From NCBI GenBank assembly GCA_021234155.1, contig JAJEKV010000005.1, forward strand, positions 15,249,468 to 15,313,467: a DNA stretch of 64,000 nucleotides, given 5' to 3'. The notes under the pieces were generated by a model, which was given only the letters and a program-made list of their open reading frames with translations, did not search any database and was not told where the DNA came from. The DNA is from Isoetes taiwanensis. Its lineage: Eukaryota > Streptophyta > Lycopodiopsida > Isoetales > Isoetaceae. Each line of letters opens with the position of its first letter. Positions within the stretch are counted from its first letter, which is position 1. This document shows, piece after piece, positions 36,481 to 47,019 of the stretch. The position numbers and the translations under genes were made by a program.

Positions 36481-39400
36481 TTTCTATGTCCAGATAATGA
36501 GTACTTGTTTAAGCACTAATTTGGACCTTTCGGCTCAGATCTGATGGTGTTTACTTCAGTTGTTATACTTGTTTGCCTATTCCTTCAAAATCATTTTGGG
36601 ACATCGAAAGTGAGATTCTGAGTTGCACTTTTATTATGCATGTGGTCCATATCTATTGCCATAATTGGATTATACAGTATAATTAAGTGCGACCCTAAAG
36701 TTTTATGCGCACTCAATCCAAATTACATTATTAATTATTTTAAAAGCAATGGGAAAGATGGTTGATTGTCTGTGGGTGGCATCGTACTCTGTATAACAGG
36801 CATGTTTTCTATTTTCTTTATCAGAGGGCCTTATACTATGATACTGCAACTTGCAAATGACAATGCAGGAACGGAAGCTATGTTTGCAAATCTTGGGCAC
36901 TTTTCTATAAGATTAATCCATGTAGTAAAGTTTGAAACCTAATGGCTAGATATTGGCTTGGAAATAAGAATGGGTTTATTGATAGTCATTCCATGCTTTT
37001 GCCCAAAACTGCAAGCTGTTTGCAGTCCTTTAGTTTATCTTTGCATTGTTAAGTTTATCTTTGCATTGTTAAAACGAGCCACTCGCTTCCACCAACTTAA
37101 GATCTGAGAAGATATTTGAATGACTAATATCTCATTATTTATCTTGTTACATGCAAGCCAAGCTTGTTGCGTCATACTTGATATTAAAACATCCCTTTGG
37201 ATACTATGCAACAGAATTTGAAGTTCTAAGGGAAATCAGCATACCCAACTATCTATGGCCCATATAAAATTTATATTACTGCTGCTGCACGGTTTGAAGC
37301 ATTTGTTCCATCATTTGGAACATCCCCTTTCATCCTATATGACTATACTCCTTCTGGCTTGTCAAATGATATTGGAAACACAGACTTGGGAGTAAGCATG
37401 GGATGACGCCTCTGTTTTGCGGACTTGTTCAGTTGGTTTCAAATACGTCTTTCAAGAGATTCTAAGATTCTCCCAGCTCCAATGACAAGGATGATATTTT
37501 ATCTTGTCTTGGTCTACATTGACGGTTGGATCCATGGTTTCCTTTAGATTCTAATGTCACCCTCACAATGACTTTAATTTTTTGATCTACTTGCTTATTA
37601 TAAATTTTATCATAGAAATTCCTATTTAACCATATCTAAGACATCATTACAATTCGGGCACAAATATTTTTTTAATACAACACACGTAACACATATGACA
37701 CATATAATATCATTACAAATGTCAATTCTTAAGGCCCCGAAGGGGCCAAAAATTTTTTGGGTTAACACACAAACCATTACATCTAACACTCTAAAATTAA
37801 ATCCCCCTTGAAACCCCCTTTGGTTTGGGTGCATATTCACACGGGGGGTGATTCCAGGCATCGAGAGCTGTTGGATAGGCATATTCACCCTTTATTCCTT
37901 AATCTACACCGTACAAAAAGTTTTCCTTGTTTGTGGGGGATGGCAGAAATATATTTTGATTCCTTCATTCAATTGGCAATTTAAATTCTTTCATTCTTGA
38001 CATTATAAACTATCAATGTGTGAAGCTTTCCCATTTGTGAAAATTGTTGTTAGAATTCAATTCAATCTCTCATCCAAAACTGTTATGTAATTGCAGAAGT
38101 TCTTCTGCACCTTAAATGTAGACTATAGTATTGGTTTATATTCAAGTACATCATTCAAGTCATCCTAATTGTATTGGAGATATAAGCATTTGAATCAAAG
38201 TCAAATTCTGGTCAATGGAAGTCAAGATTGCTGTAATAGAATCCTCACTTCCTTCACTAAATTATGAGACTAAAATCGAGTACACTTTACATATATTTGA
38301 GTGCACATAACATTAATTGCCTCCATATTCATTAACAGATTACACATATCAAATTACAGATTACATATTCAATCTACAAGTTCTTGCTATGTTTTCTAAA
38401 CATGTTATGAACAGTTTTTTTTTATATCCTTTGTGAACAGGTTAATGTTGTGTTGTGTTGTGTTTTGTGAAAAGAAATATAGATTTGACTAAGTACAGTA
38501 TAATAGATTAACAGAACAGATATTGAATAGAATACATAGGCCAGTAGAAATGTATTCACTAAAATGAATCAACGAGTATGAAATGAATCAACAAGTATGA
38601 AATGTATTAACAAGCAATAAGCTCGAAATGAGTAATTGAATCAATGCTATCAAAGTCTGCTGTGTGCTGATACTAAAAAATGTTTTACACATTCAGTAAC
38701 AGAAATCTGACACAGACATCCCTAAAATTTGTGAAGCCAATTTGAATCCTTCCTTCCAGCATACTTGAATCGGCCTTCAAACCTGTTAGAAATATATTTA
38801 TAGAGCCATTAAGAAGAAAATAAGTACTTCTGAAAATAGATACTTGAGCAAGATTATCATGTATTAACAAGTATTGCATTACAAAATAGACCATTTCTCG
38901 CTAGTCTGATTCTTCAAAAAGCCAAATGGTTGTCACCTATCATACATGTTACAAAATAAAATAAAATAAAGAACTATATAAAAGAAGAAACTAATCCGGA
39001 AGCAGGTAGGCTTGCAGGAATCCGGAAGAAGACATCAGATAGGGCAGTTTTCACATTCAACTCTTGGGATTTTAACCTCCCAAAAGGCACCACCTCCCAT
39101 GATGCTTGACATGTACGATCTCTACATGGGATCTCTGCTTGAAAGGGGCTTGCTCAGCCCACGCAACCAGTTCTGGCTCCACAATCACATCCCCCATAGT
39201 CCAGTAGCCGAGGATCACCCTCTGGCTTACACTTGCATGAAAACTCCTATGTTGGAGCTCTTCAACGTCGGCCAACTCCACAGTTAAGCTGCTCAAGCAT
39301 GAACTTGCTACAACAGCCATATTCGAGCTCTCACTGGAAGAGCTTGAAGAAATCACAGGAAAATGATGCCGGACCAGCACCTTCGGCCTTGCCATCATGC

Positions 39401-39819
39401 AAAATTCGTAATGAATTCAGAGCCATAAGTATTGAGATACAATTAGGCATACGATATCTTGTAGGCTATAAATTCTAGACAAAGGAATATTACTACCCCT
39501 TTCATTAAAATTCTTTCCCCATTCGCATACATCACATAAAAGATTAAGTGTCTTATGCACTCAACCTCAAATTGAAGTGGGTCAATCATTGACGAGTTTT
39601 CAATAGTAAAACAAGAAAGTTCTAACTAACTTGCAGAAGAACCAAAAACACTGAAAGCAACAGCAAAAAAAAATATTTCAGAAGAGTACCTTAGATTTTA
39701 GGATCAGTTAGTCTGTTTCGAAGCAGTAAACTTTGAAATCTCTAGAAGAGTGTCCTTTATCATCTGGCAGATGCTTTCTGTCATAGTGGTCATGGATTGC
39801 GCAATTTTTTAAGTATTTG
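36481..39819. other. No gene recognised
   Basis: AT-rich. A GGCCCC/GGGGCC hairpin lies at 37734-37748. Frames at 37622-37888, 38685-38894 and 39072-39398 lack recognisable motifs. A 91-residue plus frame at 39012-39287 and its antisense partner are equally unsupported. Confidence 0.4.
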
Positions 39820-40055
39820 CGGATCGCATTGACTCTAATGTTTCTTAACAGATTCTTCTTTCATGAAATCAATCTTCCTTTCCTCACTCTCTCCAAAACT
39901 GTTAGCCATGTTAGAAATTCCAACTGCTATGTCTTCATCTATGTGAACCCGATATCTTTCCTTAGCTGTTGGCTTACTACTAACACTAGGCTAATTGCAT
40001 GCTGCAGACTCAGGACTGGTATCAGAAGGGTTCCATGTACTTGGAATGCTTTGCT
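39820..40055 (-). pseudogene. Harbinger Myb-like protein, C-terminal relic
   Basis: The minus strand reads TWNPSDTSPESAACN, then KPTAKERYRVHIDEDIA, VGISNMANSFGESEERKID and FMKEES before a stop. TWNPSDTSP also occurs in the Myb-like ORF at 4658-4700, so this is the same gene family with more of its tail kept. It is opposite in orientation to the nuclease at 34260-35400, an arrangement known for two-ORF Harbinger elements. Confidence 0.55.
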
Positions 40056-40267
40056 TGAATTTTGATGATGAAGACCTTACTCGATTGAAGCAAGACATGG
40101 ATATTTATTTCTTGAACAGATTTTGGGATGCCAGTAGCGTAGAAAAGATAATGGAATCTCATTATAGAAATTATATGAATCCTACTTTAATCTGTGGACC
40201 ACAAGCATATCTATTGGCAAACCTGACTGTGGAAAATGTCGAGGTATTGCATCTAACTCGGAATTGA
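40056..40267 (+). other. Unrecognised open segment
   Basis: A plus-strand frame reads FDDEDLTRLKQDMDIYFLNR and SSVEKIMESHYRNYMNPTL, a protein-like composition with helix-forming stretches. No family was recognised and there is no start or splice evidence. Confidence 0.2.
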
Positions 40268-40274
40268 GACAGGT

Positions 40275-40830
40275 ATAAATCCAGGGATAGGTTGTTTTTC
40301 CTAAAACCTCTATACGTATTTTTCTAGAAAAGCATATTTTAAAAGTATAAAATGTATTTTTTACAGTTTCATATCTTGACCGGAGAAAAAATTCCGACAT
40401 GTTCGCATAGCCTACTAGGTGTGTCCATGTAGAAATCGGCGTGTCCGCGAGACCAACTGAACACGTCCACTAAGATTTTTCTTCCTTATGATGCTGACAT
40501 GTTCAGTTGGTCTTGGAAAAGTGCCAATCTCTGCGTGGACGTGTCCAGTATTCGCCATAGCAAAATTGCTCCAGTGAGACCTACTGGCCACGTCCTTACA
40601 GAAATTGGTGCTTTCGCGAGACCAACTGGATGGGTCTGCCAATTTTTTTTCCAAATTTTTCCTTTATGCTGACGTGTTCAATTGGTCCCACGGAAGCGCC
40701 GATCTCTGCGCGGATGTATCCAATGGGTCTCGCTACAACAAACTGCGTTTTTTTTTTTGCTATAGCAGGTGTGATGTTCCAGGGAAATATACGCCATAAA
40801 TACGTATATTTCCAGGTCCGTCACTATACA
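40275..40830. repeat. Imperfect fold-back repeat element
   Basis: GCGAGACCAACTG and AATCGGCG motifs recur in both orientations (40430-40460, 40500-40545, 40610-40630, 40678-40735). The two halves form an imperfect inverted repeat built of two similar units of about 170 bases. At the right end GGAAATATACG (40783-40793) and CGTATATTTCC (40803-40813) form a perfect stem. Confidence 0.6.
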
Positions 40831-40861
40831 AGTCTATCTTCATAGCCTTGTATACCATAGA

Positions 40862-42409
40862 TTGTGGCACTAGGGGGCATGACTAAGTTATTCATATAAC
40901 TTAGCCAACCTTAGGTTAAGACCACTTTCCACGTGGCCTTAACCTATGGGGCACCCGCCACACGGACTTATCCTATTGGAGCCACGTGGCATAACATGTG
41001 AACCCTAACCTATAAAGGCCCAAACCCTAACCCTAGGCCTCTTTTCTGACTCCAACAGTCTGGGAACCTTCTTCGCGCTTGAAACTCCGTTTCGAGAACC
41101 GTCTACTGTGGCATAGCATAGCGTGGCAGCCCCCAGACCGTGAGCGCATCAGCAGGAGTGGGAGCGACCCCGAACACCTTGAAGATCATGGAGACGCCAG
41201 AATTGTGAGGGAGTGCTTCTGGAGCAGGTATGTGGAGTAGTGCTCTTAGTAGTCCATCTGGAAGTTAGCACTCCAGATGGGTTAGTATTTCGTATCTAGA
41301 GTAGAGCCATCCTAGAACCCTTATTGAACATCTTGAACCCTAATCAAGGAACCCTAACTATAAGTTAGATATGTATGATTAGGTTAAGATGTTATTACGA
41401 TGTTTATCATGATATGATGTATGTGATGTTGGTTGATCATGTTGCTCCTCTTGTATTGGGAAGGGGGGTAGAGACCTAGGGCCATATGTAGTATGCTCCT
41501 AGTGTAGATCCCTTAGTTCCTATTAGTTGCTTGACTGTGCATAGGAACCCACTTAGGGCTATGGAGAGGCTATGATGTATTTCAGCACTACACAAGCGGG
41601 GCTAGAGGCAATCACGGAGGGAGGATCCAGGCGGGGGGCTACGGGGGATCCCATAGTGGGCTAGACTTATGGTTGGTCACCGTGTGGGCGAGCATGGGTG
41701 GAACACCTCTGGGGGCAATGGTGTTGCCCCTGCCTCTCAAGAGTTGCAAGTGTCGGCTTGGCTCTTATTTTGGGGGTTCGGTCTGGTGCAGAATCGTGTC
41801 GCCCACGATTCTCTAGCGCCCGTGGAATCTCTAGACCCGGGAAGGGGAGATGCAACCCTTCACGCCTCGGCGGGCGGGGAGATGCTACTGGGTAGTCGAT
41901 GGGTGATGCCATGGGATTGCGTGCAGGAAGGCTAGAGTCACGCCTTGAGCTTGATCTAGCCCATCGCAAAGTATGCATGGGGGGGGCGGATGGAGTGGTC
42001 AACCCCTAGCCATTGTCTATAGCCAGCCCCGCCATTGTTATGACTCGGTACGCTCTATCTTGAGGCCTATCCGGTCGGTCTACCTCCTTATGAGTCGGAC
42101 CCACGGTAGGAGCTCTCATGTTTTATGGCATATGATTATGTTCTTTGGAGCTATGGATATGTGGATGAGCTACCCTTCGAGGTAGCATGATGTATTGTTA
42201 TTGCTAGTTTCGGCGATGTTTATGCTTCCGCTATGATAGGAGCCCATAGGGGAAAGGGCATAAAGACACCGCCGTGTCCCTTCCCCGCACTATGGTGGTC
42301 CCAAAGTGGGGGATAGACGGAGGGGGCCCGTGCGGTCGGGAGGACGGATGGGGGATTTCCTACTGAGTGTGCGGTGGGAGCCGTATATTTAGTAGGGGGC
42401 GTTACAATG
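40862..42409 (+). repeat. LTR of a Ty3/gypsy- or copia-type element (5' end approximate)
   Basis: The right end GGGGGCGTTACA is followed by a tRNA primer-binding site. A TATA-like CCTATAAAGG lies near 41008. Much of it (about 41330-42409) matches the reverse complement of 56303-57455, including TTGTATTGGGAAGGGGGGTA at 41451. Internal sequence after the binding site shows no recognisable gag or pol before the LINE C site, so this may be a truncated element. Confidence 0.6.
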
Positions 42410-42410
42410 G

Positions 42411-42422
42411 TATCGAGCAATG
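42411..42422 (+). other. Primer-binding site, initiator tRNA-Met type
   Basis: TGGTATCGAGC right after the LTR end differs by one missing A from TGGTATCAGAGC, the usual plant LTR-retrotransposon binding site for initiator methionine tRNA. Confidence 0.65.
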
Positions 42423-43314
42423 TTCTTGGTTGACCAACGACTAGCCACGACCATATCCATGAATAGGTAGACTAGCGGCCTAGCTAATGAATGGAATAAG
42501 AATTCGATCTTGAACCCATGAAGCGTGGGAGAAAATTTTTTTTCCCATTAGTAGGGTCGTAATTAGATTAAGTATAGTCTAAGTGGTAGAAATAATATAG
42601 TCAAAGAAATCTTCTAGTAATTTGAGCTCAAGTTGTTCATGAACCACACCTTCCAAGCAAAAATTGAACGAGAAATCGATCAAAAGAAAGCTTGAAAGAA
42701 ATGGCGTGAAATGACCACTACTTGGCCCAAAAGGAATTAGGAAATTTTGAGAAATAGTTAAGTGATCAGGGAAAGTACCTTAACTAATAACCCATAGTTA
42801 TAATAAAATTACTCTTAAGAAAAATAACTACTAAATCTATGGAAACACCTCTACTCCTTAGAAGTTCTCAAAGCTTGAACCTCTCCTTTACCCTTGTAAG
42901 GCGAATTATAAGCTAATCTCCGAAGCTGCAATAAGAGTGTCTACCAAACGAAGCCGGCGAGATCGACCCAAAGGAGCTGCGAATAGACATTGTCAACCAT
43001 TGATAGGGGCAAGATCGCTCGAAGAGGCCACCATCAAGGAAGCTAAGTTGTTGGGAGGCCCAAAAAAGTAGCTAGGAAGGTTGGAAGCCCCAGCTTGCAC
43101 CGGAACGTTGAAGCACTCACAGTGGGCGGCGACAAGCAAATTCTTGAGGCCCTGCGACCTAGGCCAGCCGACAAACTTAGCCACTCAAGCTCTTCAGACG
43201 AACCGTTTCACTCTTAGAGGAGCAACAATTTAGCACTTCAGGTGAATGATCGCAAGGCTCGAGGGAAATTGAGATCGTGGCGTCCGCTTCTGCAGATGAG
43301 GAGCAAGCAGCAAG
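42423..43314. other. No gene recognised
   Basis: Probably decayed internal sequence of the LTR element, then purine-rich sequence of unknown origin continuing on the far side of LINE C at 44125. Confidence 0.35.
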
Positions 43315-43325
43315 AGCAACCTCGG
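43315..43325. repeat. Target-site duplication, left of LINE C
   Basis: AGCAACCTCGG, repeated exactly at 44114-44124 after the poly(A) tail. Confidence 0.9.
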
Positions 43326-44113
43326 GGAGGGTGATAGGAAGATCTACCGAGAAATATGTAGTACTTTGGCTAATCTTTCAGGACAGGAAGGCCCCAGTGA
43401 CAGATGGGCCTGTAAGCAGGAAGAGAAATATGTTGTCAGCACGATATATCGCCTTCTCCGTATTGACTCCCCCCTTAAAGCTGCTGACAGGTTGGGAGTT
43501 GATACTGTACAGGCAAAACAACTACTAGCTAAGTCATGGACTTCACTCTGCTCAAGAAGGTTGCAATTTTTCAGATGGTTAGCTTTACAGGGTGGATTGA
43601 GCACTATGGAGAGACTCTCTGAAATGGGATTCTTCCCGAGTGATGAGATGCGGCTTGGATGCAATACCTCAGAAACCCTCACTCATTTATTCTTTTGCCC
43701 CAAGGTCATGATCTTCTGGGATTGGGTGTGTCCGCTCATTGGTACCAATGTTCTACAATGGCCAGGAATAATTGTAGCTACTGATGGAGATGTTATCTCT
43801 GCGTCTCTGCTCAACATAGGGCTGTGGACAATATGGAAGCATTCCTTGGACAAGATGAAGAATATTTTTAATATGGAGGTGGCTCTCATGGCTCTCGCCC
43901 ATCATCGAAAATATGGGCTCAACTATAACAAAGCTCTAGACATAATTGGTATGATCCAAGGATTTTATGTGTTCTTTAAGTGTCACTGGTTAGTTGATGA
44001 TGATCTGAGTTCAGGAATGCAAAGGCTAGCTTTATTAATCCCATAAATGGGATATATGTATAAGACTTTCTCTATAATATAACATATTCATACCCTCAAA
44101 AAAAAAAAAAAAA
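43326..44113 (+). mobile_element. LINE family C, 5'-truncated, with poly(A) and target duplications
   Basis: A 788-bp insertion holding only the 3' end of ORF2, with a poly(A) run at 44099-44113 and flanked by 11-bp direct repeats. The frame 43366-44046 reads KQEEKYVVSTIYRLL, WTSLCSRRLQFFRWLALQGG, LSTMERLSEMGF and the zf-RVT-like CNTSETLTHLFFCPKVMIFW with the usual THLFxxC spacing. It is open to its stop, which suggests a fairly recent insertion. The family differs from A and B. Confidence 0.88.
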
Positions 44114-44124
44114 AGCAACCTCGG
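44114..44124. repeat. Target-site duplication, right of LINE C
   Basis: AGCAACCTCGG directly after the A run; exact match to 43315-43325. Confidence 0.9.
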
Positions 44125-44589
44125 CAACGGAAAGCAACCCGACCCACGAGAAGCGGACAAGGGGAGCGAGCAATCAATGCGGAAGAAAAGGAAGGAAGAG
44201 ACGTAGGCAAGGGAGAAGCGAACAAAGAGGCGTGAAGCTAGGCGTAGGAGGAGCATGGTTATCGGAGAACCACAGCCGGATGCACTGCAGGAGGATGAGC
44301 CCGAGGAGGAAGGACCATTTCAACAAGAGGGGGGAGCAAGAGGCTAAAGAAGAAGAGGAGGAGGAGGCCGAAGAACAGACGAGGCCTACGCTCGGCAACC
44401 ATATCCAATGCAGTCCAAGGAGGGCAACATCAGCGAGACGCTACTTAAAGCTGAAGCAAGATATGGAGTACGGGAAGAAGAAGACAGCATGCAAGATTTA
44501 TCTCCGCCAATGGATCTGACAAGGTAGCCGACCAGGGTCGAAAAGCAAGCCATCACCACCTCGACTTGATTCCCCAAAGAATGTCCGCC

Positions 44590-44944
44590 ATGGGTCAAAT
44601 CCCCAGCACAGTAGAGCTGCTCAACATATTTGGCATTGCCAACAGCATACCAGTATGATGATCCAGAAACTCTCTTTTCGAGTGCCTACATCAAAGGTCT
44701 ATCCAGAAGTTCAAGATGGGCGATGACTACCGAACCACATCAACAACGGCGGGATCTCGCCAGGAAGCGGCCAAAGCCGAGGAGGCCAAGATCTGCACCC
44801 TTGATGGTCCGAGCCCTACAGGAGGCAGCAGAGGCGGAGATAGTACAACTTTGCGCGATCCTTTGCGCGATCCATGCCAAGCGGGTGACAATAATGCCCA
44901 AAGACCTCCACCTGGCGAGGAGGATTCGCAAGGAGAAGCCGTGA
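44590..44944 (+). pseudogene. Histone H3-like pseudogene, divergent (possible CENH3 type)
   Basis: The C-terminal frame ends [28 protein letters not shown], then [12 protein letters not shown] and stop at 44944. This is the histone-fold end of H3 (alpha-2, loop 2, alpha-3), with two residues missing before LCAIHAK. Upstream, in shifted frames, PSTVELLNI matches the PGTVALREI region and MMIQKLSF matches LLIRKLPF of alpha-N/alpha-1. FKMGDDYRT stands where canonical H3 has FKTDLRF. The frame changes mean it cannot encode a whole histone. The altered loop and a Lys/Arg- and Glu-rich stretch upstream (44160-44380) recall centromeric H3 rather than canonical H3, but that is an inference. Confidence 0.7.
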
Positions 44945-45008
44945 AGAGCTCCAGTTTAGTAAATTATATAAATATTAGTTTTTCCTGTACATTGTTTTTA
45001 CTCATTAA

Positions 45009-45276
45009 AAGTAAATTTACTGTAAATTAATTGCTTGTAGGATATAAAAATGAATTGTAGTAGAATCCCCTGCATTTAACTTAAAATGCCCTTAATTGGC
45101 TAAGTAGCATAAAATTCTGACATAGAAATAAAAAATGTAAATTTACTGTAAATTAATGGCTTGTAGGATATAAAAATGTTCTTGTATAAATTAATTGTAG
45201 TAGAATCCCCTGCATTTAACTTAAAATGCCCTTAATTGGCTAAGTAGCATAAAATTCTGACATAGAAATAAAAAAT
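45009..45276. repeat. Tandem duplication, about 130 bp x 2
   Basis: GTAAATTTACTGTAAATTAA through CTGACATAGAAATAAAAAAT occurs twice. The second copy carries an extra 13-14 bases (TTCTTGTATAAATT). Confidence 0.9.
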
Positions 45277-46188
45277 TGGCTCGAAATCAACGAACCAAGA
45301 TTCTTAAGCTAGATAGAGACAGCATCTGCATTCATCTCAGCTTAGTTGTCGCTCTTATCTTGCTAAGTATCTTCTTGTCTACATACAGGTAGTATAATCA
45401 AGCCTTTTTCTTAGAACCCAGCTAGTTGCCAAGGCCTTAGAAATTGTTGTCACACGTTGGTATGATACACCAACACACGTTGTAGGTGCACTACCATCAA
45501 GTGTCTTCAGCCATGCCTTGTATCATAGATAATTGTCTAGGAATTCATTCTATCTAGGTAATTCAATCTAGCACACCAAGTACACCCAGTGAATGAGTCT
45601 CCTTCTACCACCCCATAACAGTAAATAAGTACCTTCTCAGTGCCTAGTAAAGTGCCAAATGCCAAGTGGGTCAATTGAGGTAGAGTGGATAAAGGCATAA
45701 AAATAGGGTTTGTAGAGTAAGTAGACGTAAATAATTGTTGTTGTGGTAGTATTTGTTGCCTTGTGCACTTTAGGGCAGTCAAATAGGGTAGGAGAGTCTT
45801 CGTTGCAGATTCTCGACAGTGGAGCCACTCGACAACATCAACGAATTGAAAGCAGAGGGCAACCTTATGGAAGAAACTTCAGCAAATCAAAGGCCAAGAT
45901 GGTGTACAGGGAAGCCCGAACACAAATAATAAAGGGGAGCCCAAAGGAAGGACGATTGCGACATCAAAAATAGACACAAGACTTGCCAAGAGGGCTATGC
46001 AACAGCCAATGGGCATCATGGCACTTATAAAATTGATCACATTAGGGGAGGAACATCTCTTAGTCAAGGATATTCTCCAAGTGCCATATTGTCTCGAGGA
46101 ACGACCCCACATCGATGACTTACGCCACCAACAAGTACACTTCATCGACTTATGATATCAAGAGCCCTAAAGGATGAGACTGGACATA

Positions 46189-46196
46189 CCTCCTCG
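46189..46196. repeat. 8-bp target-site duplication, left of hAT
   Basis: CCTCCTCG, repeated at 51902-51909. Eight-base duplications are typical of hAT transposons. Confidence 0.93.
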
Positions 46197-47019
46197 CAGT
46201 GTTGTACCGTACGCGTACCGTACCGTACGTATCGGACGTACAAGTTAAAAAAAACGTACACCAAAACCTAAACGTACTTCACGTACGTTATGTACGTTTT
46301 ATACGTACGTGTATAGTGTAAGTACGTATTAAAAATACGTCAATGACTTTTATGATTGTTTGTTTTAGGGTATAATAGTTGTCTATAATATGTAATACAT
46401 ATAATGTTACACGTTTTGTGGTTGTCTACTTATTAAATTGTTCTCAACTTATGGTTTGGAGTATTGCCTACATTTAGGATTAACACTTATAAAACATGCA
46501 TGAAATTGTTTGTTGCAACAAAAATTAAGCAAAACAAAACTGCAAGGTGCTTCCAAGCTGCGTGGTCCACGAGCCACCGAAGTAATGTCACTCATCATCA
46601 TCGCTCACCTCTGATTCAGTTGAATCTTCCTCTTGAAGATCTTCATAATTACCATCACTATTGTCGATTCGAGAATACATGGCCAGGTTCTTCACCTAAA
46701 CTTAATGTTATATTACGATTTACTTCCTCTACTTCTAATTCTACCACGCACACGCACATTAGAGGCATTGATTTACGGTCGGAAGTTGCTACATCGGTGC
46801 CCGTTTTGCTTGCTATCCTTGAACTTCTCCTTGTTGGAGGGCTGATATTGGAATGTTTGTTGTTGTTGGGCCGCCGCTGGCATACGCTTGAAAGTCTACA
46901 TTTGCAGTGGGGTTAAGACGGCGTCTTTTCTCCTACACGCTTCTACTTGTAGATGGTGTGGCATCTCACGGCATTTACATCAATTCTGCAGCGGAAGAAG
47001 CTCTACTAGCACTCCTAGT

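Noticed and set aside
39072-39398. 108-residue minus-strand frame
   Set aside because: No recognised family; overlaps an open plus frame of similar length, so it is unsupported.
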